Shown here: positions 12,601-23,430 of the stretch, piece by piece | How positions within the stretch are numbered: the stretch's first letter is position 1 | Layout of the letters: the number at the start of each line of letters is the position of its first letter | NCBI GenBank assembly: GCA_963082975.1 | Contig: OY720349.1 | Location: forward strand, 63,982,501-64,046,500 | Direction of reading: 5' to 3' | DNA from: Labia minor | Lineage: Eukaryota; Arthropoda; Insecta; Dermaptera; Spongiphoridae | DNA length: 64,000 nt | The notes under the pieces: generated by a model | What the model saw: the letters and a program-made list of their open reading frames with translations, nothing else | The model's database searches: none | Told to the model about the DNA's origin: nothing | Position numbers and translations under genes: made by a program

Positions 12601-14579
12601 ATTGATTTACAATATATGTAGCTATAATATTCTTACAAATTTATTTATATCCGAGTCAATTAGGCAATTTCACTCTTCGACAGGAGGATGAATGGTACTA
12701 AATTTACCAGTTACCTGTCAGTTAAATTCTAATGTATGGGGAGGGGGGGGGGAGTTACGCTTTGCTCACCGGTCAAGACAAAATATAATATATATATATA
12801 TATATAATTTAATATATAGATATAATACAAACCGATGTATTCATAGATAAATATTAAATTAATTAATAATAAATTCATAGACTCTATTAATTTAGTAATT
12901 TTAGTGTTGTGATGTAAAAAAAAATAATTAATTATAATATTATTACAATAGAATATTTTTCTCTAACACTAATAGAAAAATATGTTTTTGTCTGTAAATA
13001 ATTCAATTGTTCAGCTTAAATTTCGTTTATATTGAATCAAAATTGATTAAAATTTTTGATTTTTACGTTTATAATTAAACAGAAAAAAAATAAATTTTTT
13101 TTGTTGTGTAATTTACAATTTTACAATTACAATTTTTATTTTTTCAACATTTAAGCTTTATTTATTTTATTGTATAATATTTAATCAATACTTAATCAAT
13201 TATTTTTAAATTTCTATCCATCATGGTATATTTTAGTTATTTTATTTATAAAGAAATGTGTTTCATCCATTATGATTGTCTGATTTTTTTTACAAACTTC
13301 ACAACAAAAAAAAAAAAAAACTTAGAAATTAATCTTTTATTTTTTTTTATTTTTTGCCATTCGAAAACATTGGTCTATATAGTATCATATAGAATGTAAT
13401 ATAATGGTGGAAAAAAGCAAAAATAGGATGAGTTCATTTTCATTTATTTTTTCGGAGATAGTAAGAGAGGGGTGAAGTTTAATAAATGGTGTGAGATTGA
13501 ACAGAATAGAGATGAATTGGTGAGTTGGTGAATTGGAGTGAGTTTGGTTAGAAGAGAGAGAGAGAGGAAGATTTGGTTGCGTGTTGGTAAGGGGCTCGTG
13601 ATAGAGAATGGGGAGATTTTCATATTTTTGGTTCATTTACAATCTTACACAATGACTCTCGTGAACATATTCTTCTCGCGACACCAACACGTTCGTTTTT
13701 TTTTCTCATTACCCTGAAACATACAATGAATGCCCTACATTCACACTCACACACCTGCGTATCGAATAGGAGGGGACTGTTCAAAGACAGGCATTGTTTT
13801 TAAACCAATGCGCTCTACCTATACGGGAGTTGACAGTAAAACTCCGCTGTCTGTTCACAAAAACAATGTTTTTTTTCTCTCTCCATTCCACTCTTCTCGA
13901 CCATCCTCTTTTTATTTCTATCTCTCTCACATTTAGATAAAAAAAGAGATATATCATTATTTTTAAAATTTAATCAAGATATTTTATTTTCAAATATCAA
14001 ACATTATAACAAATTTAATTATTGGTTAATAAAACACTAACTAATTTTGCTTTTGATTTAATTTATGATAATAATTCAATAAAATCAAGTCAATTTCTAT
14101 ATTTTCTTATATTCTTCTTGAATTTTATTCTCCAAAAAAAAAGCACTTGGTTACTATCCAATATCCAAGTATTATTCATTTAACAAAAATATAAGAGTTA
14201 TAATCATTTATGTTCTTATTTAAACATGCTTAGCAATATTCTAGATTTGAATAATCTCTAAACCTAAAATATAATATACTCTATTTATATCTTTTCTTAA
14301 CTTCTTATTATTATAATAACTAGTAGTATATTTAATTAATAATCAATAATAATCATGTTTCAAAATTAAATTAAATTTTTATGAGATAAAAGTATTAAAA
14401 AAATTTCATTTTTATAAATAAATTATCAATATCATACGGAATTTTGATAAAATGACAAATAATGAAATTAACAAATTTAATACATATATATATTATATTA
14501 TATATTATTTAATTGACTAATCCATATAATTTAATAATTATCTATAAATTCATTAATATATATCAACTGATCTAAATGC
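7650..14579. other. long AT-rich stretch without genes
   Basis: Nearly 7 kb with no supported gene. It holds TA microsatellites at 7749-7779, 9043-9064, 12067-12087 and 12787-12807, a (CA)n tract at 9642-9669, a G-run at 12737-12752, and several poly-T runs. A GC-richer patch at 13500-13890 includes a GA-rich part and a stretch with ACTCACACACCTGCG and GCGCTCTACC, but no convincing exon. Open frames at 10399, 11715, 12219, 13385 and 13730 lack recognisable motifs. Confidence 0.5.
9642..9669. repeat. (CA)n microsatellite
   Basis: An uninterrupted CA tract of about 14 units. Confidence 0.9.
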
Positions 14580-14662
14580 ATTTTTTCTTTTGTTCCAGGT
14601 AAGCTCAATCTTTATAATGGTTATGAATTGAAGGCAAAAGGAATTAGTTCCTGAAGGTGAGC
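14580..14662 (+). other. candidate recursive splice site (ratchet point)
   Basis: TTTTTTCTTTTGTTCCAG (14581-14598) is a strong pyrimidine tract and 3' splice site, joined with no gap to GTAAGC (14599), a near-consensus 5' splice site. A second donor-like AAG|GTGAGC lies at 14657. The juxtaposed acceptor|donor is the hallmark of recursive splicing in long insect introns, and a downstream donor matches the RS-exon idea. Read as an exon, the 58 nt contain a stop in every frame, so an ordinary coding exon is unlikely. This is sequence inference only. Confidence 0.4.
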
Positions 14663-15485
14663 TATTGTAAATAATAATAATAATGTAAAATAATTTATGT
14701 GTTAAGTATTAGATTTTGAGCAATGCAATTTTAAGAGTTAATTATTTAAATGGTACAGTTAAATGTACAATTGGTAACTTTACTGGCCGCTCAAATATTT
14801 CTCGACCTTGTAGACATAAACAACGATTTGGAAATTAGAATCATCAATTAAACATCATTTCATTTAACTTCACAGATGTTGAAATAGTAAAGATTATTTA
14901 AAATGTAAATTGTATGTTTATACTGGTTATTTAATCTGTGTTTGGATTTTCGACTAAACATACAAGAGATGACTGAAGGTGAGCTGATCTGATTTTTTTT
15001 TACACATACTCGTAGAGATGGTAAATGCTTTGATGAGAAAATTAAAGAAAATTCGTTCATTCATCCTATTTACTATTTTCAAAATAGAAAAACAACTATT
15101 TTTTAGAACTCTTAATATTAAATTATTTATATTTAATTTGATAGAAAATGTATCACATTCTAGACTGAAATATACATACAGGTAAAATTTAAAAAAAATG
15201 AAGGGCATTCTTTTAAATTAATAAGTGAATCATATTTGTTTTAGATAATCCTGAATGATATTTTCTTATGTGTTTTTTTTCTGAGCAACTTTCCGATCAT
15301 TCATACTCATTCGTTTACTGTGATTGACATCTATTAACAACTTTTCAAATTTCCTTCCATATTAATTATTACAAAAAATCAAGTCTCTTAAAAAGAAAAT
15401 AAATAAATATATTTAAATGAATTAGAATTAGAATTCCAGTAAAAATAAGAAATTTGTTGTTATTAGAGAATGTAAAATAAAAAAT
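14663..15485. other. AT-rich non-coding sequence
   Basis: No gene or repeat family recognised. Overlapping minus-strand frames at 14860-15208 show no motif. Confidence 0.5.
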
Positions 15486-16119
15486 CGGTAGTGTCTCCAC
15501 TCGACTATCTCGCAAATTTGAAATGGATATTGGATTCATTAAAACATAAATTATATTTAATTAAATTTAATTATTTATAAATTATAAATTAAGTATACTT
15601 ATAATATATTGGATTAATTAATTAATTAATTTAAAAAAAATTAAATTTACAGTATAATATTGTTATTCAATTCAATTATTGAATTAACATTTATTAAATT
15701 TCATTTTCAAGCCTTTACCTTCATTTTTAAGTCAAAATTTAAAAATTTAAAAAATTAATTCCGGTACTTTCAGTGATTCAATTGAGCTGAAATTAGCAGT
15801 TGTTAATCAAGTCAAAAACTATCAAACATAAAACTTTTTTTTACGGTCAGTTTAGAGAGAAAAAAAATGAAATCGTGGGAGCTAATGGTCCACTTCCGAA
15901 TGAGCTACATCTCTCAAAAGTTGATAGAAAATTGCGAATTTTGAATAAAGCCTGTGTACCAAATTTCCTAATTCTAGATCAAACCGTTGTAACGTAATCT
16001 TGTATACATACACACACTCATACACATTTTTCTCAACCTTCGTGAAAACGTCTCAGAAGCCTTCAAAACGTTTAATAACATCAAAATCTCGACATCAAAA
16101 ATATTCGTGATAGTAAAAA
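15486..16119 (-). mobile_element. HINE-like element, family B, degenerate stem end
   Basis: It has the same blocks as the copy at 3361: GTGTCTCCACTCGACTATCT at the left, CTTCCGAATGAGCTACAT, AAAAGTTGATAGAAAATTGC, TACCAAATTTCCTAATTCTAG, a (CA)-rich tract, TTTTTCTCAACCTTCGTGAA, and an end of TTCGTGATAGTAAAAA. Relative to other copies, about 22 bp carrying most of the 8-bp terminal hairpin (ACTATCTC...GAGATAGT) are deleted. Its divergence suggests an older insertion. Confidence 0.75.
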
Positions 16120-16830
16120 GGTTTCTCATTTTGTTTTGTTTCTTTTTACATTATTAAGTCAACTCAGAAGATTTTGAAATTTATGTTTTAAACAAATTGA
16201 CTTTTAATTTATCTTATTTTATACTCTTTAATATTATTTAAATTGAAATTGAAATATGCCAAAATTTTTAATTGATTCGCTTTAAAATAACAATAAAATC
16301 CTTGGATTTCCATGCATACACATACATAATACATCTTATAGAAATATTTTAAATGTATTAGTACATAATATAAAAATTTTATTATATATTATAAGTATAC
16401 AAATTATCATTTCTATTTGATAATAGCCAAGAATAATTGATTGTTATACATATAAGTCTTAATTTATATATTGTTGGATGTTTTTTCATTGTTTAGCTAA
16501 CCCACATATTTTTAACGATAATAGATGGGTACTTGTTAGAATAAATTATCAAATATACTTCTATGTATCATTTTAATGTTTAAAACAAAAACCTTGCGAG
16601 AGGTAAAATATTTCTACTTTCTTTTGTAATATAAATATTTTTTTATCACCATACTTTTAGTTCCCCTTCAAAAAAAAAAAAAAAGAAAAAAGAATGTCTT
16701 CTTATCATATTTCTTTACCTCGTTGATATTCTTATTACGTATAACAGCAAAAAATAAATAAATATACTGACAATAACACCAGTAACCACAACAAAGCAAG
16801 GTTTTATATACTGTAGATTTCTTTCTCTCC

Positions 16831-16867
<37 letters not shown>

Positions 16868-17088
16868 CTTTTGTTTAATTTTTTTCTTTTCAAGATTAAA
16901 TTTTCGATACTCCCTAATGTTTTTTTCTACTCCCCTTTATACGAACATTTTACAATATATATAGTATAACCAAAAACAAATATACTTAGACGGAAATTAC
17001 ATAGTTTATACTTTAATATCATAAAAGAATAAATAATAACAAAATATTTAAGATTTACTAATGAAAATATTTAATTTTATTATTATAA
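16120..17088. other. AT-rich non-coding sequence
   Basis: It contains a TA microsatellite at 16834-16864 and an A-run near 16670-16686. No gene seen. Confidence 0.55.
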
Positions 17089-17864
17089 ATAAGTTGACCT
17101 GTGGCGAGGTCCGAACCGACCGACGGTTTGAAGTAAATTAATTTCCAGCTACAGAAACAATTTCAAATAATTTGAATATAATTATATGACGTCACCCAGC
17201 CCTTCATGACGTCACAGCCTCGGGTAACGCCGGCTACTTCAGCTATATATTATAAATAAAATAAAATTAAAAATATTTATGTTATATCCATATCTGTTTT
17301 TTATTACATTAATAGATATATTAAAATTATTTGAAATTGTTTCTGTAGCTGGAAATTAATTTATTTCAAACCGTCGGTCGGTTCGGACCTGGCCACAGGT
17401 CAACTTATTAATTTTATTTTATTTATAATATATAGCTGAGGTAGCCGGCGTTACCCGAGGCTTTTATTTTATTTTAAATTAAGAAAAACATAATGAAGAT
17501 GATTTTTCCCGAGGATAAAACCAATACATTCGTGGTGATATGTAAAAAAATCTCCTCATGTGAAATTTGGTGTGAAAATAACCCTTCCCTCCCTATCGTC
17601 GATCGCTAATACTACCACTTCCGGTTTCCGGATTTGCACCAAAAGTTGATCAATTCATTCCACTGATGCATTAAGTAAATATACCAAATTTCATCAAAAT
17701 CCGTTCAGCTGTTCAGGCTGTACACATCTATACGGACAGACGGACGAACGGACGGACAGACATCATGCTAAAAATACTTTTTTCTGTTAAAAAAATGCAT
17801 GATTCGTGGAGATATGTAAAAATCTCCACATGTGAAATTTGGTGTGTCGTCGGTCGGTAAAAAT
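17089..17864 (-). mobile_element. HINE-like element, family A, with internal fold-back
   Basis: This is a family A copy on the minus strand, with subterminal repeats, (GTCY)n near 17732-17760 and CCGGAAACCGGAAG. Its stem-loop half is rearranged. The arm 17089-17179 is repeated in inverted orientation at 17321-17408, and a 50-bp block at 17218-17269 (CCTCGGGTAACGCCGGCTAC...) is repeated inverted at 17411-17460. The simplest reading is that a 230-bp piece (17180-17409) is an inverted duplicate of the element's own end. It could also be a second truncated copy nested head-to-head. It has a private block shared by no other copy here, so it represents a subfamily. Confidence 0.75.
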
Positions 17865-17978
17865 ACAGTTCAAATTATTTTTGATGAATACCAATTTTAA
17901 AAGAAGTGTTCAGGGCTGATCGGCAATTAATTCCAAAAGTTTATAATGATAAAATTAAAACCATTTTCGAGAACATAC

Positions 17979-18500
17979 GAGGGCTGGTCAAAAAAAGACT
18001 ACGAAACGAGTTATAGTTTGAAGAAGCGCGCGCGTGCTACCCTAGCTCTGCATTCTTTAGAAACAAAACAGCGATCGATCAGTTGGCAGTGAGAACCAAT
18101 TTAGTGAACTCGTACAGCTAGTTCTCTGCGAAAAAGTGATAATGTAGTAATTTGAAGAGCAACATTGTAACATTAAATTTTGTTTTTACATCGGTAAACC
18201 TTTTTCTGAAACGTGAGCATTGCTTTAGAAGACCTGAACTATGGACAAACAAAAAATGGATTTTGCCCCACGAGAACGCGCCAAGTCACGCACGCTTCTC
18301 TGTTAGTTCGCGAATTTTTGACTAAAAATGGAACAACTGTTTTTCCACATCCTCCATACTCCCTAGATCTGGCCCCAGCGGATTTCTTCCTATTTCCGAA
18401 ACTAAAATCCACTTTAAAAGGTCGCCGTTTTCAAGGTGTACCAGAAATTCAAGAGAAATCGCTGGCACAGCTAAACAACATCACATAAAATATTAAAAAC
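17979..18500 (+). pseudogene. mariner remnant, internally deleted
   Basis: It begins after TA with CGAGGGCTGGTCAAAAAAAG, a plausible terminal repeat. The leader is followed by EEQHCNIKFCFYIGKPFSET, the mariner N-terminal HTH, then a large deletion joins to RPELWTNKKWILPHENAPSH and, in another frame, to HASLLVREFLTKNGTTVFPH and LDLAPADFFLFPKLKS. The second catalytic Asp of HDN is changed to Glu (HEN) here, and a frameshift lies just after it (about 18295). No right terminal repeat is found. The family differs from the mariners at 5114, 26517 and 46301. It is dead. Confidence 0.8.
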
Positions 18501-20641
18501 ATTTCACAATATTTTTTGTAGCGAGGTCTATGGATATTAATCATATTATTATATCATAATTTTTTTTTAACTTGGGTTAGAACTCTTGTTCTTATGTTCC
18601 TTCGCTCATATTATACCAATTAAATTAATGATAAATCTAACAGTCATTTAATAAATAGTAAAATCGTAATAGAATATTTGAAATATAATTGAATAATATT
18701 AAGAACTCATTAATTCTTTTAATTAAAATAATTGTAGTGTTAAATGGATTTTTTCGTTTAATAAATATTCAAATTACTTGATTTGAAATATAAATTACAA
18801 AAACCATTATTATAATATTATACTATATAATAAGTTTTATAATAATATTTTTTACTATTATTTCCATATTTTATTATTTATATATTATATTACATATATT
18901 TCGTGATAATAACCAAAAAAATAAATCATATTCTATTTCAAAAATTGATATTATTTACATATAATTAATATAATAAATTGATTTAATTCTATTTCCTATC
19001 TTTTATTAGATCGAGTTCGAATTTTTTTTTTTGAGTATATTATATATTTCATTTAATAATAATAATAATAATAATATACTATACAATACAATATACAAGG
19101 TATAGTAGATGTTAAATGATATTTCATTTAAATATATATATATGTTTGAGTGGTTAGTAAGCAATTGAAAATCATTACAATAACACTAAACTAAAATAAT
19201 AGTTTGTCTATTGTATATACTACAATAAGTAGATATATATTGCTGATAGTTTAGTTTTGGTAAAGGCATTATATGCAAAAGACGACGCATGAATAAACAA
19301 ACACACAAGAATGTTCCTAGGAGCACATTAGACATTTATGACTAATATAAACTAATAATACTTCTTAACTTTAATTAAAATAAGACATCTCTCCTAAAAC
19401 AACACTTAGCACTCTTTATAACGACTTCTTGAAAGAGAGAGAGAGAGACAAAGAGAAAGAGAAACAAGAGGAAATGGTTAAATTTCTACCATTTCTCTAA
19501 CAACCCTTACGAACCCATATATTTTATAGAAACCCACCTAAAGGTAATATGGAAAAAATTACATTTCCATATTTCGAAAAATAATTTATTATTTATTAAA
19601 CTAAATATTATATATAAATGATGATTTAGAGATCTTTATTAATTAAATTGGATTAAGGAGAAATTATAAAACAAGAAAATGAGTGAAAATAGGAAAAAGA
19701 AGGTTCAATTAATTATAAATTCTCTTTTCATCTTTTTCATTTAAAAAAATTCAAATTAAATAAATCTTTTTTTAGTATTAAATACAAGTAGATATATATA
19801 TTATATAATTAAAAGTATTTTATACACATGGGATAAAAGTATTACAATTTCTATAAAATTCTAAAAAAAAAAAGTGAACATTAAATGAAAATAAAACCAT
19901 AATTGATACATTGTTCGCTCACGAATTGTTACTTTGATGGATGGAACAATTCGGTATACAACTTTTCTATACAAATTTTAGACAAAACATAAAAATTTAA
20001 ATAAGTACTAGATATTTTTTGTTTAAAAAATATTTAATAAATTTTTTTTTTTTTTTTTAAACAAAATAAAAATATTCAAAAGATTCAAAATTACCAAATC
20101 ACATTAAAGTAAAATCAAATAAAAAAATTAAATTTTATACAAAATGTTATATTGATAATCTCAGAAGGGTGTTTATGTAAATTCATTTTTGAACAACCTA
20201 CTTATGTTATTCTTGCACTGAAACTGTCAAATACGTTCACTAACATTGCAGTAGCTAACGTCCACCTAGTTTTGATATCCTCTTGTAATTTGTTGTATAT
20301 TATTTAGTTTTTTGAATAGATCAGCTATTATTTACTTAAGGCTATCCTTTTTTACATTAAATGTAGTTTTATAAAGAAATAACTGTCAATATTATTTCGG
20401 TAGATTCTACATATCCCTAATTTCACCACCAATTTTACTAATCAATCAAGAAGAGTCATTAAATCACAAGTTATAAGAACAAGAATAATCACATTTCATC
20501 ACAAAAGTTCTAATCATTATTATATTATAGAATAACATATTATTTTAAGTACAATAAGGGTAGAAATGAAATATTTCAGGGATCTAAACAGAAAAGGGAA
20601 GTTGAGAATCTGAAGTATTATATGTATGTATGTATCTTTAG

Positions 20642-20672
<31 letters not shown>

Positions 20673-21287
20673 ATATATGAAAAGTGTGTCGAAAGGGTCG
20701 GAAATAAACGAGGGAGGTTCAATAATTTGTAACATGAGATATTGGTTTTAAATTTCCATTTGATTCGTAAAAGCATTTCCATAATCACTGAATAAATACA
20801 ACAGATTCTCTATATATATATATAGAGAGAGAGAGAGAGGGAGAGAGCGAGAGATATAAAAGAAATGTATGTTTAATTAATTTTTTCCTGCTAGATTTAG
20901 TTGTTCATCTGTTTCTATAACCAATTTCTCACTTTGTTAGAATCCCTCTCTATTTAAATCCTTTTGCCAAAAGGTAAATTTGATTTTATAATCAGCTTAA
21001 ATACTGACCTATAATTGAAACCTCACAGACTGAGGATTCCTTCATATCTCCACTCTGTAATATAATTCACGTTTTCAATGGAAACTGAAATATTAATTGC
21101 ATTGTTTCGTGATTTCTAGTATAAAGACAATATAGGATATGATTGAAAATTTAAATGAATCGATCAATAATTAACATAATGGACTAAATGTTCAATAAAT
21201 TTTAGATTATTTGAAAATTTAAATCGGTTATATTTTAATGATCAAAAGGGAAATTAATATTTTCAAAATTATATTCAATAAGAAAAA
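18501..21287. other. AT-rich non-coding sequence
   Basis: No supported gene. It holds an (AAT)-type tract at 19053-19075, GA repeats at 19434-19450 and 20825-20850, TA microsatellites at 20642-20669, and a T-run at 20042-20058. The slightly more complex stretch at 20170-20300 has no recognisable coding motif. Confidence 0.5.
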
Positions 21288-21893
21288 TCTGGAGTCTCTC
21301 CACTGCCTATCCCACAATTTGAATTGGATTAAATATTATATTTAAATTAAATTTAATTAATTAAATTATAAATTAAAATTAATAATTAATATTTATTTAA
21401 CCAGTACGTGTTTGACTCTTTGTTGATGGCCCCACGTCACGTGCTGGCGCGTGATTTGCAGTCGTGTTAAAAAATTAATTCCTGTACTTTCAGCTATTCA
21501 AACAAGTTGAAATTCTATATATAGCAGTTTTATACAATTTTTAGTCATGTGAAAAACTATCAAACATATACCTTTATTTTTACGGTCAGTTTAAAGGAAA
21601 AAAATTGAAACTTGGTAGTTAATGACCCTCTTCTGGTTGAGCTACATTTCTCAAAATTTGATAGAAAACTACAAATTTTGAATAATGCCCTTATACCAAA
21701 TTTCATGATTCTAGTTCAAACCGTTTTTGCGTAATCTTGTCTACATACATACACACACATATATATATATATATACCCAGACATTTTTCTCAACCTTAGT
21801 GAAAATGATTCAGGAACCTTCAAAACGTATAAAAACATCAAAATCTCAACATCGGAAATTTTCGTGATCGCACTACGGCGAAATAGTAAAAAT
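21288..21893 (-). mobile_element. HINE-like element, family B, diverged ends
   Basis: Plus-strand landmarks run in order: GGAGTCTCTCCACTGCCTAT, CACGTCACGTGCTGGCGCG, CTTCTGGTTGAGCTAC, ATACCAAATTTCATGATTCTAG, a CA/TA tract, TTTTTCTCAACCTTAGTGAA, and an end of CACTACGGCGAAATAGTAAAAA. Both subterminal repeats are eroded (CTGCCTATCCCAC and GGCGAAATAGT), so this copy is probably immobile. Confidence 0.75.
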
Positions 21894-23070
21894 TGAACTT
21901 CTAACAACAAATATTATATAATATTATATAAGTGCGTAATAATATATATTTATTTAAATATAGTTAAATTAATCATATTCATAGCGAACATATGAACCTT
22001 TCCAATTTTTTTCAATTTCGTTTCAATCATGTTGCATTATATATTAGAAACTGATATTAATAAATTATTATTTTTTAATTAAATTAAAAAAAAAACTTTA
22101 TTCTATTAAAATAAAATATGAATCACTTTATCTATACAAATATAAATAATATGAAATGATTCTCTGATATTGTTGTACAACATTGCTCAAAAAGTTAATA
22201 TTTTCCTACTTTTTATCCACTTTTTTTTATCTAATTCTCTCTCTCTATCTCTCATTTCCCTCTCATTACACCTATATAAATTCAATTTCAATGAATCATT
22301 CATCAAAAAAATAAAATAAATAATATTTCATTTTTTATAAAAAAGAAATTCTGATTGATATTCAAAAAAAAAAAAAAAATATAGAAAAAATAAAATAATT
22401 TATAAAACATTTATATCATTTTTGTTTAACTGAAAATTTAACGTATTTTCTATCACGCATCTTTAAATATATGAATAAATCTAAAATATATGGTATCTTT
22501 CATATTGCGTGTGATTACCAAATTAGTTTTAATGAATTTAAAAAAAAAAAAAAAAACTAAATTAGAGTGAGAAAGAAACAAGGGCAGAGCAAAAATGAGA
22601 TAGCTACATATATTACGATTACATTTGGCATATTTTTATAAATGGATGCAGATTCAAAGATATAAAACATGCTGAATCGAATTTAATTTATACATTTAAT
22701 GCTCTACTCCCTCTATCATAAATTTACGCTATCGCAAGCTATCCTCGTAATATATATATATATACAATATATATATATTTGCAATAAATATCCTCTATGA
22801 AAAACCTAATAGAACTCTCAGGAAAATGATACGGTTGGTTTCCAATTGCGCATTTAAATTTTCTTCGCTATGAATAGAGAATCTAATAATCAAACAATAA
22901 AATATATTTAATATATATATATATATATATTCCTATTTGTGAATATAATTCTATTTATTGAATAAATAATTATTATATATAAGTATGACAATATTTCCAT
23001 TTGTATTAATATTATATTTAAGGAATTCTTCTGTAATAACCTTAAATAATTTATCTTTATAATACATCCT
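21894..23070. other. AT-rich non-coding sequence
   Basis: Poly-A runs near 22365 and 22540, TA repeats near 22751-22780 and 22913-22930. No gene seen. Confidence 0.55.
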
Positions 23071-23430
23071 TTTTTACCGACCGACGATAGTAAGGGTGGT
23101 ATTGTTTTCACACCAAATTTCACACGAGGAGATTTTTTTATATATCTCCACAAATCTCATGCACTTTGTATTGGTTTTATCCTCGAGAAAAATCATCTTT
23201 ATTAGTTTTTTCTTAATTGAAATTATATGACGTCATCCAGCCATTCATGACGTCACAGCCTGGTCTTATATGTTATAAATAAAATAAAATTAAAAATATT
23301 TATATTATTTCCATATCTGTTTTTATTGCATTAATAGATACATTTAAATTAGTTGAAATTGTTTCTGTATCTGGAAATTAATTTACTTCAAACCTTCGGT
23401 CGGTTCGGACCTGGCCACAGGTCAACTTAT
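23071..23430 (+). mobile_element. HINE-like element, family A, short internally deleted copy
   Basis: Both ends are intact: TTTTTACCGACCGACGATAG at the left, GGTCGGTTCGGACCTGG plus CCACAGGTCAACTTATT at the right. The middle about 280 bp, including the (GTCY)n microsatellite and the CCGGAAACCGG block, is missing. The left part matches module 1 of full copies up to CCAAATTTCACAC, then switches to the module 2 version (GAGGAGATTTTTTTATATAT). This is as expected from recombination between the two internal direct repeats. The TGACGTCA pair is retained at 23228-23255. Confidence 0.85.

Noticed and set aside
13385..13936. Two open frames (minus 83 codons, plus 68 codons) in a GA/TC-skewed region
   Set aside because: Composition is driven by purine/pyrimidine-rich repeats. 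No conserved motif or complete splice structure.
21716..21910. 64-codon minus-strand frame, and the 65-codon plus frame at 15800-15997
   Set aside because: Both lie within family B elements and are not preserved in the other copies.
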